Shown piece after piece: positions 55,333 to 63,959 of a stretch of 64,000 bases of DNA (positions are counted from its first letter, which is position 1; every line of letters begins with the position of its first letter). The notes under the pieces are model-generated. The model did no database searches and was not told the DNA's origin. It worked only from the letters and a program-made list of their open reading frames with translations. A program made the position numbers and the translations under genes. The stretch comes from Humibacter sp. RRB41 (GTDB lineage Bacteria; Actinomycetota; Actinomycetes; Actinomycetales; Microbacteriaceae). The stretch spans positions 496,001 to 560,000 of the forward strand of contig NZ_JAKWJQ010000003.1 in the NCBI RefSeq assembly GCF_022761015.1, written 5' to 3'.

Positions 55333-56430
55333 GTGATCTCGTTCTCCGACCTTCCGATCCGCGACGATCTGCGCGGTAAGACCCCCTATGGAGCTCCGCA
55401 GGCCCCGGTGCCGGTGGCGCTGAACGTGAACGAGAACACGCATCCGATTCCCGACGATGTGGTGGCTGACGTTCTTGCCTCCGTCGGAGAGGCGCTGAAG
55501 ACAGCGAACCGCTACCCGGACCGCGAGTTCGGACTGCTTCGCGAGTCCCTCGCCGGCTATCTCGGCAACGGTCTCGATGCATCCAACATCTGGGCGGCGA
55601 ACGGGTCGAACGAGGTGTTGCAGCAGATTCTGCAGGCGTTCGGCGGTCCCGGCCGCAGCGCGCTCGGGTTCGCTCCGACGTATTCGATGTATCCGCTGCT
55701 CGCCTCCGGTACCGGAACGGCGTGGATCGCCTCCGACCGCGGACCCGACTTCGTCATCACAGCAGAGCACGCCGTTCGGGAGATCACCGAGAGCAAGCCA
55801 GACGTCGTCATCCTCTGCGCCCCGAACAATCCCACCGGCACGCCGCTCGGACTCGACGTGGTCGAGGCGGTGTACGACGCCGCACAGGGCATGGTCGTCG
55901 TCGACGAGGCGTACGCCGAGTTCATGCCTCAGGATGCGCCGAGCGCGTTGACCCTGCTGCCAGGCCGTGAGCGGCTTGTCGTGTCGCGCACGATGAGCAA
56001 GGCATTCGCGTTCGCCGGTGTGCGGCTGGGCTATCTCGCTGCCGACCCGGCCGTGGCAGACGCTCTGCGTCTGGTGCGCCTGCCCTACCACCTCTCTGCG
56101 CTCACGCAGGCAGCGGCGGTGGCCGCCCTTCGGCACTCCGACGAGATGCTCGCCACAGTGCACGACATCGTCGCGCAGCGTGATCGCATCTCCGCAGGGC
56201 TCGCCGCGCTCGGGTACACGGTGCACGAGTCCGGCAGCAACTTCGTGTTGTTCGGCGGTGTGCGCGACCCGCATGAGACCTTCCTCGCGCTGAAGGAGCG
56301 AGGCATCCTGGTTCGTGACGTCGGCATCCCGAATCACCTGCGCGTGAGCGCGGGCACGGCGGAGGAGACCGGTATCTTCCTCGACGCGATGGCCGAGCTT
56401 GCGCGGCCTGCGGCGTCGGGCGCGGCGTGA
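55333..56430 (+). CDS. hisC: histidinol-phosphate aminotransferase
   Basis: 365 residues, a class-II PLP aminotransferase. [12 protein letters not shown] and [20 protein letters not shown] open the domain, [11 protein letters not shown] and CAPNNPTGT follow, VVDEAYAEF holds the Asp, and the PLP lysine is in [17 protein letters not shown]. It makes histidinol phosphate from imidazole-acetol phosphate. It starts a histidine group (hisC-hisB-hisH-hisA), but the gap to hisB contains a repeat and a new promoter. Confidence 0.95.
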   Translation: MISFSDLPIRDDLRGKTPYGAPQAPVPVALNVNENTHPIPDDVVADVLASVGEALKTANRYPDREFGLLRESLAGYLGNGLDASNIWAANGSNEVLQQILQAFGGPGRSALGFAPTYSMYPLLASGTGTAWIASDRGPDFVITAEHAVREITESKPDVVILCAPNNPTGTPLGLDVVEAVYDAAQGMVVVDEAYAEFMPQDAPSALTLLPGRERLVVSRTMSKAFAFAGVRLGYLAADPAVADALRLVRLPYHLSALTQAAAVAALRHSDEMLATVHDIVAQRDRISAGLAALGYTVHESGSNFVLFGGVRDPHETFLALKERGILVRDVGIPNHLRVSAGTAEETGIFLDAMAELARPAASGAA

Positions 56431-56437
56431 TCCCTAC

Positions 56438-56512
56438 TATCGCGGCTTCGCCGCTCACCGGCTCAATCGGGTCGGCTCGCGCGAGCGAGCTCGCACGGCT
56501 CTCCCCTCAATC
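56438..56512. repeat. single copy of the hairpin-bearing repeat upstream of hisB
   Basis: It starts TATCGCGGCTTCGCCGCTCA, has CTCAATCGGGT, then a GCGAGC-GA-GCTCGC hairpin (56481-56494), and ends CCTCAATC (56505-56512). Ends match the 27.2-27.46-kb units while the hairpin bases differ. hisB's ATG is 93 nt after the repeat's first base; in the M16 copy it is 92. Confidence 0.85.
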
Positions 56513-56517
56513 GCCGA

Positions 56518-56523
56518 TAAACT
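56518..56523 (+). promoter_or_regulatory. -10 box (TAAACT) of hisB
   Basis: Five nt after the repeat's CCTCAATC and 7 nt before ATG 56531, the same spacing as at the M16 gene. Confidence 0.6.
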
Positions 56524-56530
56524 CGGTGGC

Positions 56531-57133
56531 ATGAGCAGCCGCACCGCGAGCATCAGCCGCGAGACCAGCGAATCGAGTATCGAGCTGTCGCTCGACCTCG
56601 ACGGAACCGGCCGCAGCAGCATCCACACGACGGTGCCGTTCTACGATCATCTGCTCACCGCGTTCGCCAAGCACTCGCTGACAGATCTCACCGTGCACGC
56701 CAAGGGTGACATCGAGATCGACGTGCACCACACCGTGGAAGACGTCGCCATCGTTCTCGGTCTGGCCATCAAACAGGCGCTGGGCGACAAGAGTGGCATC
56801 GCGCGTTTCGGCGACGCCACCGTGCCGCTCGACGAGGCCATCGTGCAGGCGGTCGTCGACATCTCCGGACGTCCCTATCTCGTGCACACGGGGGAGCCGA
56901 CCGGATTCGAACACCACCTGATCGGCGGCCACTTCACCGGATCGATGGTGCGGCACGTCTTCGAGGCGATCGCCTTCAATGCCGCGCTGACCGTGCATGT
57001 GCGCGTGCTCGGCGGGCGGGACCCGCACCACATCGCCGAAGCGGAGTTCAAGGCGTTCGCGCGTGCGTTCCGCGAGGCGAAGGCGCTCGACCCGCTGGTG
57101 GAAGGCATCCCGTCGACCAAGGGCGCACTGTGA
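56531..57133 (+). CDS. hisB: imidazoleglycerol-phosphate dehydratase
   Basis: 200 residues, the monofunctional enzyme. Manganese-binding motifs are [11 protein letters not shown] (in [14 protein letters not shown]), EHHLIGGHF-like and [15 protein letters not shown]. It dehydrates imidazoleglycerol phosphate to imidazole-acetol phosphate. ATG 56531 follows a leaderless-type -10 box; the open frame upstream to 56399 runs through hisC and the repeat. GTGA overlap with hisH. Confidence 0.96.
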   Translation: MSSRTASISRETSESSIELSLDLDGTGRSSIHTTVPFYDHLLTAFAKHSLTDLTVHAKGDIEIDVHHTVEDVAIVLGLAIKQALGDKSGIARFGDATVPLDEAIVQAVVDISGRPYLVHTGEPTGFEHHLIGGHFTGSMVRHVFEAIAFNAALTVHVRVLGGRDPHHIAEAEFKAFARAFREAKALDPLVEGIPSTKGAL

Positions 57134-57792
57134 CCGAGGGAGCTTCGAGCGCTCCGTCCGTCGTGGTGCTCGACTACGGTTCTGGCAACGTGCACTCAGC
57201 AGCGAAGGCGCTCGAGGCTGTCGGTGCGAAGGTGTCGCTCACGGCCGACCGTGAGGCCGCCCAGACTGCCGACGGGCTCGTCGTTCCGGGCGTCGGTGCG
57301 TTCGAGGCAGTCGTCGACCAGCTGAAGGCCGTGCGTGGCGATCAGATCATCGACCGCCGACTCGCGGGCGGCCTGCCCGTTCTCGGCATCTGCGTCGGCA
57401 TGCAGGTGCTGTTCGAACGAGGCGTCGAGCACGGTCGCGACACCGAAGGTCTTGGCGAGTGGCCAGGCATAGTGGATCGCCTCGATGCACGCATCCTGCC
57501 GCACATGGGATGGAACACCGTGGATGCCCCCGTCGACTCTGTGTTGTTCGATGGTGTGCGCGACGAGCGCTTCTACTTCGTCCACTCCTATGCGGCGCAG
57601 GAGTGGGGAGTTCCGGCATCCGACGTGTTCGCTCCGGCGAAGCTGACCTGGGCCGATCACGGCGGGCGGTTCCTGGCAGCGGTGGAGAACGGTCCGCTGT
57701 CGGCCACCCAGTTCCACCCGGAGAAGTCCGGCAAGGCAGGCATGCGGGTGCTGCGCAACTGGGTGATGAGCCTGCCGTCGCGTGCCGCCTGA
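57130..57792 (+). CDS. hisH: imidazole glycerol phosphate synthase, glutamine amidotransferase subunit
   Basis: 220 residues, class-I glutaminase. The nucleophile is C88 in [20 protein letters not shown] opens the protein and [12 protein letters not shown] carries the His-Glu pair. It feeds ammonia to HisF (not in the window). GTG overlaps the hisB stop by four bases. Confidence 0.95.
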   Translation: MTEGASSAPSVVVLDYGSGNVHSAAKALEAVGAKVSLTADREAAQTADGLVVPGVGAFEAVVDQLKAVRGDQIIDRRLAGGLPVLGICVGMQVLFERGVEHGRDTEGLGEWPGIVDRLDARILPHMGWNTVDAPVDSVLFDGVRDERFYFVHSYAAQEWGVPASDVFAPAKLTWADHGGRFLAAVENGPLSATQFHPEKSGKAGMRVLRNWVMSLPSRAA

Positions 57793-57839
57793 CGGCCCGG
57801 CTTCGTCCCTCCAACGACCCCAGAAGGATCCAGGTTCCG

Positions 57840-58586
57840 ATGAGCCCCATCAGTGACACTCCGAAGCTCGAACTGCTTCCCGCCGTCGACATCGCCGACG
57901 GCAAGGCCGTTCGCCTGACGCAAGGCGAGGCCGGCAGCGAGACGAACTACGGCGACCCGGTGGCTGCCGCGCGCGAGTGGATCGAGCAGGGCGCGGAGTG
58001 GATCCACCTCGTCGACCTCGATGCCGCGTTCGGGCGTGGACACAATCTCGACGTGCTCAAGGCCGTGCTGCGCAGCACACGCGACGTCAAGATCGAACTG
58101 TCGGGCGGCATCCGCGACGATGAGTCGCTGCAGCGCGCACTCGATCTCGGCGCGAAGCGGGTGAACTTGGGCACCGCCGCGCTGGAGAACCCCGAGTGGG
58201 CCGCCGACGCGATCTCCCGTTACGGTGAGGCGATCGCCGTCGGCCTCGATGTGCGAGGCACGACCCTCGCCGCCCGCGGCTGGACGAAGGAGGGCGGCGA
58301 TCTGTGGGAGGTCCTCACCCGACTCGAGGACGCAGGATGTGCACGCTACGTCGTCACGGACGTCACGAAGGACGGCACCCTGCGTGGCCCGAACCTCGAC
58401 CTGCTGAAGCAGATGGCTCAGCACACGGACCGGCCGGTGGTGGCATCCGGCGGCATCTCGAGCCTTGACGACATCACGGCGCTGCGCGAACTCGTTCCGC
58501 TCGGCATCGAGGGTGCGATCGTGGGCAAAGCTCTGTACTCGGGTGCGTTCACACTGGCCGAGGCGTTGGATGTCGCGGGCGACTGA
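57840..58586 (+). CDS. hisA: phosphoribosyl isomerase HisA/PriA
   Basis: 248 residues, a beta/alpha barrel. [18 protein letters not shown] holds the N-terminal catalytic Asp; [12 protein letters not shown] and [16 protein letters not shown] (second Asp) follow, then [13 protein letters not shown]. In actinobacteria the same enzyme (PriA) often also does the TrpF step; whether this one does depends on a separate trpF that I cannot see. The ATG has AAGGATCC upstream. The gap to hisH is 47 bp. Confidence 0.95.
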   Translation: MSPISDTPKLELLPAVDIADGKAVRLTQGEAGSETNYGDPVAAAREWIEQGAEWIHLVDLDAAFGRGHNLDVLKAVLRSTRDVKIELSGGIRDDESLQRALDLGAKRVNLGTAALENPEWAADAISRYGEAIAVGLDVRGTTLAARGWTKEGGDLWEVLTRLEDAGCARYVVTDVTKDGTLRGPNLDLLKQMAQHTDRPVVASGGISSLDDITALRELVPLGIEGAIVGKALYSGAFTLAEALDVAGD

Positions 58587-59376
58587 CGACGGCGGTCACG
58601 AGCGCGGCCACCTGTTCGGGTCGAGCGACGGTGCCGACTCTGCAGGGCAACCATGGCAAGGCCGTCGGCTCGAGCAGAACGAAGCGGCGGCCGACGACGG
58701 CTCGGCAGACCCCGCACTGATCGCTGCGCTGACGGCCTTCACCGACGGGCGCGGTGGTGAGGCGGCCGTCGTCGACGCCTTCCGGGGTGCTCGGCTGCTC
58801 GTGCCGCTGCTCGCGCATGCCGGTGAGGTCGGCGAGACGGCGGATGGCCGCCCGGTGGACAAGACCCAGGAACTCTCGATCACGACGGTGAGCGCGCCCG
58901 ACGGTCGTGCGGTCCTTCCGGCGTTCACGTCGGTGCACACGCTCGCGGCGTGGAATCCGAAGGCACGCCCGGTCCCGGCGGTGGGACCCCGCGTGGCTCT
59001 CGCAGCGGCGAGTGAGCAGACCGAACTCGTCGTCATCGATCCGACCAGCCCGAGCGAGTTCGTGTTGCGCCGACCCGCGGTCGCAGCGTTGGCGACCGGT
59101 GGCACATGGCGAACGCCGTGGGATGACGAACATGTGCGTGCCGCCTTTGGCGAGTCGATCGCCGACGAGGCGTCGGTTCTCGAGGTGAGGCTCGCGGCAG
59201 GCGATCCGTCGGCGAGGCTCGTCGGACCCGAGCTCGAGGTGGGTCTCGTGTTGCTGCCCGGTCTTGACGCGGATGCCGTCGGCGGCATCGTTCAACGGCT
59301 CAGTGCCCGATGGGCTGTCTCTCCGCTCATCGCGGAGCGCGTCGACTCGATGAAGCTGCGCCTGCTGAATCCCTGA
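58570..59376 (+). CDS. SseB-domain protein
   Basis: 268 residues from ATG 58570, inside the last 17 bp of hisA. After a 45-residue Gly/Asp/Ser-rich tail, a SseB-like domain covers about 45-150: [32 protein letters not shown] and [22 protein letters not shown] (in pieces). The C-terminal half ends in [26 protein letters not shown]. The function is unknown; it is a regular downstream neighbour of hisA in Microbacteriaceae and related families, as I recall. Confidence 0.8.
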   Translation: MSRATDDGGHERGHLFGSSDGADSAGQPWQGRRLEQNEAAADDGSADPALIAALTAFTDGRGGEAAVVDAFRGARLLVPLLAHAGEVGETADGRPVDKTQELSITTVSAPDGRAVLPAFTSVHTLAAWNPKARPVPAVGPRVALAAASEQTELVVIDPTSPSEFVLRRPAVAALATGGTWRTPWDDEHVRAAFGESIADEASVLEVRLAAGDPSARLVGPELEVGLVLLPGLDADAVGGIVQRLSARWAVSPLIAERVDSMKLRLLNP

Positions 59377-59390
59377 CGCGATCGAGCACT

Positions 59391-59418
59391 GACCCGACCA
59401 GCGCCGGACCCGACCAGC
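59391..59418. repeat. tandem 12-bp direct repeat
   Basis: GACCCGACCAGC at 59391-59402 and 59407-59418, in the 69-bp convergent gap between the SseB and DUF1844 genes. No role is evident. Confidence 0.6.
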
Positions 59419-59445
59419 ACTGACCCCGCAACGCACATCGTCGGC

Positions 59446-59820
59446 TCAGATGACCGATCCGGTGTACTTCTCGCCTGGACCGGAACCCGGCGCATCGGGA
59501 ATGGCGGATGCCTCGCGGAACGCCAGTTGAAGGCTGCGCAGCCCGTCACGCAGGCTGCGTGCGTGCTGATCGCCGATGTGCTGAGCGCTCGCGGTGACCA
59601 ATCCGGCCAACGCGTCGATGAGTTTGCGTGCCTCGTCCAGGTCGGTCTGTGTCGCGGGGTCGTCCGCGAGTCCGCACTTGATCGCGGCGGCGCTCATCAG
59701 GTGCACCGCCGTTGTGGTGATGACCTCGACGGCGGGCACGTCCGCGATGTCGCGGGCGGCGTCGGCTACCGTGGCCTCGCCATCCTGGTCGTCGAAGCGG
59801 TGGACGTGCTGATCGGACAT
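59446..59820 (-). CDS. DUF1844 protein
   Basis: 124 residues. DIADVPAVEVITTTAVHLMSAAAIKCGL and DLDEARKLIDALAGLVTA (in pieces) are the family core; the first 20 residues and the C-terminal end are variable. The function is unknown. It is divergent from infC in many actinobacteria, as here. CAGAGGC precedes ATG 59820. Confidence 0.88.
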   Translation of the reverse strand: MSDQHVHRFDDQDGEATVADAARDIADVPAVEVITTTAVHLMSAAAIKCGLADDPATQTDLDEARKLIDALAGLVTASAQHIGDQHARSLRDGLRSLQLAFREASAIPDAPGSGPGEKYTGSVI

Positions 59821-59921
59821 GCTGCCTCTGTCTTGAGTGGGTGGTCTTGATTGAGCGCTCGGGGGAGTCGGGAAGTCGTGCACCTGGGTGTGCGTGCACC
59901 GAAGGCATCCGTTCCGGGCCG

Positions 59922-60212
59922 TTCGGTGACGCCCACGGCGTCTGCTAGACTATGTCGGGCCTTCGGGACATGACGCCTCGAAAGGGAAAGTGGAGATTCT
60001 CCCACCCGCGCTTGACCGCTTTATGAGGTTACCGGGTCGTTAGGCACTCCGCCGAAAAGACGAAAGTCTTCGAGGTTGACGTAGAGGGTGCGTGAATGCA
60101 CGGCCGTGTGTGAGCACGGAACGAAAGCGTGTGAGAGACCTCTGCCGACCATCCGACGGCGCCGCCGGTCGGATGCTTGAACACAAGCACTGTTTGATCA
60201 GAGGAGCCACGC
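59922..60212 (+). promoter_or_regulatory. promoter and long leader of infC-rpmI-rplT
   Basis: TTCGGT (59922-59927), an 18-bp spacer, then TAGACT (59946-59951). The leader is then about 255 nt, without an obvious gene. It holds several hairpins, including CCTTCGGG near 59960 and GACGGCGCCGCCGGTC near 60160. IF3 or L20 autoregulation is plausible, but I could not identify a known leader class. Confidence 0.5.
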
Positions 60213-60842
60213 ATCAGCGATCCCCGTACCAATGACCGTATCCGCGTGCCCGAGGTTCGCCTCGTCGGAGCCGCAGGAGAGCAGATCGGCGTCGTCAAAA
60301 TCGAGGTCGCCATCCGTCTCGCGCAGGAAGCCGACATGGACCTCGTCGAGGTGGCTCCGAACTCGAAGCCGCCCGTGGCCAAGATCATGGATTACGGCAA
60401 GTACAAGTACGAGGCTGCGCAGAAGGCCAAGGAGGCCAGGCGCAACCAGGCGAACACCGTGCTGAAAGAGGTGCGGTTCCGCCTCAAGATCGACAAACAC
60501 GACTACGAGACCAAGCGCAAGCGCGCCGAGGGATTCCTCAAAGCCGGAGACAAGGTCAAGGCCATGATCCTGTTCCGCGGCCGTGAGCAGTCCCGCCCCG
60601 ACCAGGGTGTTCGCTTGCTGCAGAGGTTCGCGGAAGACGTGGCCGAGTTCGGTTCGGTCGAATCGAGCCCGACCATCGACGGACGCAACATGGTCATGGT
60701 CATCGGCCCTCTGAAGAACAAGGCCGAGGCGAAGGCCGAGGCCAACGCACAACGTGCCGCCAACCGGGCGCGCTCCCAGCAGCGAACGGATGAGGCGGCC
60801 ACCGAGGCGGACACTGAACCCGCCACCGATGAGGAGAAATAA
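60213..60842 (+). CDS. infC: translation initiation factor IF-3, AUC start
   Basis: 209 residues. The N-domain begins [19 protein letters not shown], and the C-domain has [17 protein letters not shown] and [11 protein letters not shown]3 checks the start codon and initiator tRNA on the 30S subunit. No ATG, GTG or TTG lies in frame between the upstream stop (60195-60197) and residue 12; GTG 60246 would cut into the domain. ATC 60213 is preceded by GAGGAG 6 nt upstream, so AUC is the likely start. A C-terminal Ala/Glu/Thr tail of about 30 residues is added. Confidence 0.93.
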   Translation: MSDPRTNDRIRVPEVRLVGAAGEQIGVVKIEVAIRLAQEADMDLVEVAPNSKPPVAKIMDYGKYKYEAAQKAKEARRNQANTVLKEVRFRLKIDKHDYETKRKRAEGFLKAGDKVKAMILFRGREQSRPDQGVRLLQRFAEDVAEFGSVESSPTIDGRNMVMVIGPLKNKAEAKAEANAQRAANRARSQQRTDEAATEADTEPATDEEK

Positions 60843-61036
60843 TGCCCAAGCAGAAGACCCACTCCGGGGCCAAGAAGCGTTTCAAGCTCACCGGCAGCGG
60901 CAAGGTGATGAAGCAGCAGGCCGGCATGCGCCACCACCTTGAGCTCAAGTCGAGCCGCCGTACGCGCCGGCTCAACCAGGACCAGGTACTCCCGGCGGTC
61001 GACGCCAAGGTCGCCAAGAAGCTTCTCGGCAAGTAA
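60842..61036 (+). CDS. rpmI: 50S ribosomal protein L35
   Basis: 64 residues, normal length: [36 protein letters not shown]. It shares one base with the infC stop (TAATG), so translation is coupled. The order infC-rpmI-rplT is nearly universal. Confidence 0.97.
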   Translation: MPKQKTHSGAKKRFKLTGSGKVMKQQAGMRHHLELKSSRRTRRLNQDQVLPAVDAKVAKKLLGK

Positions 61037-61067
61037 GCCGACAACGACGCGAAAAGGATATTGAGCA

Positions 61068-61457
61068 ATGGCAAGAGTGAAGAGGGCTGTCAACGCCCAC
61101 AAGAAGCGTCGGGTCATCCTCGAGCGCGCAGAGGGCTACCGCGGTCAGCGGTCGCGCCTCTACCGCAAGGCCAAGGAGCAGGTCACCCACTCGCTGGTCT
61201 ACAGCTACCGTGATCGTCGTGCCCGCAAGGGTGACTTCCGCCGCCTGTGGATCCAGCGCATCAACGCCGCGAGCCGTCAGAACGGCCTCACCTACAACCG
61301 CCTGATCCAGGGTCTGAACCTGGCCGGCGTCGAGGTCGACCGTCGCATCCTGGCGGAGCTCGCCGTGAACGAGCCCGCCGCGTTCGCCTCGCTCGTCGAG
61401 ACCGCGAAGAAGGCGCTGCCGGCCGACACCTCGGCCCCGCGCGCCGACGCCGCGTAA
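61068..61457 (+). CDS. rplT: 50S ribosomal protein L20
   Basis: 129 residues, normal length plus a 10-residue tail. [31 protein letters not shown] and [20 protein letters not shown] are the family core. It binds 23S rRNA early in assembly. AAAGGATATTG precedes the ATG. Confidence 0.98.
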   Translation: MARVKRAVNAHKKRRVILERAEGYRGQRSRLYRKAKEQVTHSLVYSYRDRRARKGDFRRLWIQRINAASRQNGLTYNRLIQGLNLAGVEVDRRILAELAVNEPAAFASLVETAKKALPADTSAPRADAA

Positions 61458-61467
61458 GCAGCAAACA

Positions 61468-61509
61468 ACAGACCGGCCCGTGCCCTTCAATGGGTGCGGG
61501 CCGATCTGT
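61468..61509 (+). terminator. terminator of infC-rpmI-rplT
   Basis: A stem of 18 positions with one mismatch and two G-T pairs (left arm starts ACAGACCGGCCCG), loop TTCAAT, followed by GTCTTCC. Confidence 0.8.
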
Positions 61510-61594
61510 GTCTTCCGTGTGCCTGGCTGACTGCTGCACGACCGGCAGGGACGGGCGTGCAGATCAGCACCGCACCGAGCACTCGGCCAGCCGC

Positions 61595-61600
61595 TAGGCT
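61595..61600 (+). promoter_or_regulatory. -10 box (TAGGCT) of the trmH-family gene
   Basis: Six nt from GTG 61607. Confidence 0.6.
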
Positions 61601-61606
61601 GGCGGA

Positions 61607-62407
61607 GTGCTCGACAACCCCCGCTCGCCCCGGGTTCGCGCAGTCGCCAAGCTGGCGAAGAAACAGGCGCGCGCCGAGACCGGAATGTTCCTCCTCGAGG
61701 GCCCGCAGGCGGCCCGAGAGGCGCTGATCTGGAGTCCAGACTCCGTCGTCGATCTCTACGCAACGCAGAAGGCGTTCACGAAGCACGACGACGTCGCGGC
61801 GCTCGCGAACTCGACCGGAGTCAGAAGCGAGTTCGTCACGGAGCAGGTGCTCGAGACGATGGCCGACACGGTCACCCCGCAGGGCTTCGTGGCGGTCTGC
61901 CGCCAGCTTCCCGCGACGCTGGACGCCGTCTTCGACGCGAACCCGCGGCTGATCGCGGTGCTCGAGGAGGTTCGCGATCCCGGCAACGCGGGAACGATCA
62001 TCCGGGCTGCCGACTCCGCAGGAGCGGATGCCGTCGTCTTCGCCGGTCACACCGTCGATCTGTACAACCCGAAGGTGGTGCGCTCGACGACGGGCTCCAT
62101 CTTCCACCTGCCCGTGGCGACCGGCGCGGCCATCGACGACGTTCTCGCCAGAGCTCGTGCGACGGGGATGCACGTCATCGCCGCTGACATGGCGGGCGAC
62201 GACCTGCTCGTCGCGCGGGTGAGCGGAGAGCTCGCGATGGCGACGGCGTGGGTCTTCGGCAATGAGGCGCACGGCATATCCGACGAAGTCGTCGAACTCG
62301 TGGACCGCGTGATCACGGTGCCGGTGTACGGCCACGCGGAGTCGATGAACCTCGCGACGGCGGCGTCGGTCTGTCTCTACGAATCGGCGTTCGCGCAGAG
62401 AAGCTGA
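61607..62407 (+). CDS. TrmH/SpoU-family RNA 2'-O-methyltransferase
   Basis: 266 residues: an L30e-like substrate domain (about 1-100) and the knotted SpoU domain with EEVRDPGNAGTIIRAADSAG, VVFAGHTVDLYNPKVVRST (in pieces) and FGNEAHGIS...MNLATAASVCLYE. It methylates ribose in rRNA or tRNA; the target is not determined. It lies between rplT and pheS in many actinobacteria. Confidence 0.93.
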   Translation: MLDNPRSPRVRAVAKLAKKQARAETGMFLLEGPQAAREALIWSPDSVVDLYATQKAFTKHDDVAALANSTGVRSEFVTEQVLETMADTVTPQGFVAVCRQLPATLDAVFDANPRLIAVLEEVRDPGNAGTIIRAADSAGADAVVFAGHTVDLYNPKVVRSTTGSIFHLPVATGAAIDDVLARARATGMHVIAADMAGDDLLVARVSGELAMATAWVFGNEAHGISDEVVELVDRVITVPVYGHAESMNLATAASVCLYESAFAQRS

Positions 62408-62421
62408 AGCGCAAAGCGAGA

Positions 62422-63252
62422 TCACGCGTTCGGGCGCTTCTTTGCCGTCACAGCCACGGCGGCGTAGTCCATCGTGAAGCTCCCGCCGGCTGCGTCGATG
62501 GCTCCGCCGATGCCATCGAGCACGTGGGTGAGTCGATCGGCGGGCAGTCTGTCGAATCCGCCGGACGTGGGAAGCCCATCGAGCCATTCGTCGCGCGAGT
62601 AGACACGCTGCCAGTCGAACCGCCACTGATCCGGCTCGGTGAATGATCCGGTCGAGCGGATGCCGTCCGAGGCCTTGTCGAACTGTCCTCGGTACGCACC
62701 CAGTCCGCCGGAGATGCCTGCCTTGAACGGGGTACCGGGAAGAACGCGAGCGATGACGTCGTCGATGGCCGGGCCGACATCCTCAGGGAACTGCATCACG
62801 TTCCAGAACACCGCAAGACGCCCGTCCGGCCGCAGAACGGAGGCCGCTTTCGTCGCGCCGGCGACGGGGTCCACCCAGTGCCAGCTCTGCCCGGCGACGA
62901 CGGCGTCGAACGTGCGCCCTGCCGCATCCCAGCTCTCGAACCGTGCGACCTCGACGTCGAAGCCCTCGTGTCGTGCGAATTCGGCCATCCGCGCATCCGG
63001 TTCGATGCCGAGCACGGCGGCGCCTCGGTCGCGGAACGGCAGAGCCGAGATGCCGGTGCCGATTCCGACGTCGAGCACATCGCGACCGGCATCCGCCGAT
63101 CCGGGGCTCTGCGCCAGAATGCGGTCGGCCAGCGCGACGGGATATCGCGGCCTCGCCCGGTCGTAACGCTCGGGATCCGAGCCGAACGATTCGGCCATTG
63201 CACGGGCGTTGTGGGACTCGGCTGCTGTGAATCGTTCCGGTAGAGTGACCAT
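62422..63252 (-). CDS. class I SAM-dependent methyltransferase (UbiE/Methyltransf_11 type)
   Basis: 276 residues. The SAM motif is VLDVGIGTGISALPFRDRGA, with VLGIEPDARMAEFAR as motif II and WHWVDP nearby, as in small-molecule methyltransferases. FGSDPERYDRARPRYP near the N-terminus is typical of this group. ATG 63252 is 6 nt from a TATAGT box; longer open frame to 63618 lies antisense to the TetR gene. Probably repressed by the divergent TetR protein. The substrate is unknown. Confidence 0.87.
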   Translation of the reverse strand: MVTLPERFTAAESHNARAMAESFGSDPERYDRARPRYPVALADRILAQSPGSADAGRDVLDVGIGTGISALPFRDRGAAVLGIEPDARMAEFARHEGFDVEVARFESWDAAGRTFDAVVAGQSWHWVDPVAGATKAASVLRPDGRLAVFWNVMQFPEDVGPAIDDVIARVLPGTPFKAGISGGLGAYRGQFDKASDGIRSTGSFTEPDQWRFDWQRVYSRDEWLDGLPTSGGFDRLPADRLTHVLDGIGGAIDAAGGSFTMDYAAVAVTAKKRPNA

Positions 63253-63255
63253 GCG

Positions 63256-63275
63256 CCCACTATAAGTGGGCACTT
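63256..63275. promoter_or_regulatory. TetR-type operator over the methyltransferase promoter
   Basis: CCCACT-ATA-AGTGGG (63256-63270) overlaps AAGTGGGCACTT (63264-63275, arms AAGTG/CACTT). The minus-strand -10 box TATAGT (63259-63264) lies inside, so bound protein would block that promoter. CACTAT recurs at 63279-63284. Confidence 0.7.
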
Positions 63276-63323
63276 GGTCACTATCAACACGCGAATCATC
63301 GTCCGCCGGAAGGAGAAGGCCCG

Positions 63324-63899
63324 ATGCCCACCGGAATCGCCTTGCAGGACGCCCGCACGCGCCTCTTCTCCGCCGCCGACAACGTGCTCCTCCGTGACGG
63401 CGCGAACGCTCTGACGAGCCGTGCCGTGACGGACGAGCTCGGCGTCGCCAAGGGCGTGCTGCACCACCACTTCGCGGATTTCGACACCTTTCTCGCCGAC
63501 CTCGTCCTCGCACACACGGACGCCCTCGCGAACGTCGCGGACCAACTGCACCGTCGCACCGGGGCCGGGACGATCGTCGCCAACCTCCGCTACGCGCTGA
63601 CCTCGATCTTCGATCCACTCGGGTTGGCGATGATCCGCCTGGTGATCTCGCGGGATGCCGTGCGCGACCTGCTGCGCAGCTCCGGCTCGCGCGGATTTCC
63701 GTATCTCGGACGGGCGAGCGAGGTGCTGACCGATTACCTCGCCGCCGAGCGCGAAGGTGGTCGCCTCCTGACTGACGCGGATCCGCAGTCGCTGGCCCTC
63801 ACGCTGATCGGCACCGGTCATCTGCTCTTCGCAGGCGAATCCGGGACATCGCCGAATCCCGACGCCGTCGACGAGGCGATCGCGTCCATACTGCGCTGA
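63324..63899 (+). CDS. TetR-family transcriptional regulator
   Basis: 191 residues. The DNA-binding domain reads ALTSRAVTDELGVAKGVLHHHFADFDTFLADL (about 29-60, in pieces); LHHHF is the usual YxHF-type helix. The C-terminal domain is otherwise ordinary. AAGGAGAAGG precedes the ATG. It is divergent from the methyltransferase gene, and both lie between trmH and pheS, which are usually adjacent. Confidence 0.88.
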   Translation: MPTGIALQDARTRLFSAADNVLLRDGANALTSRAVTDELGVAKGVLHHHFADFDTFLADLVLAHTDALANVADQLHRRTGAGTIVANLRYALTSIFDPLGLAMIRLVISRDAVRDLLRSSGSRGFPYLGRASEVLTDYLAAEREGGRLLTDADPQSLALTLIGTGHLLFAGESGTSPNPDAVDEAIASILR

Positions 63900-63945
63900 T
63901 TGCGCGTCCCTCCCTACCAGGCGCGGACAGGCATCCGTGCTCCTC

Positions 63946-63951
63946 TAAACT
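63946..63951 (+). promoter_or_regulatory. -10 box (TAAACT) of pheS
   Basis: Eight nt from GTG 63960, slightly longer than at the other leaderless genes. Confidence 0.45.
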
Positions 63952-63959
63952 TGGTGTTC

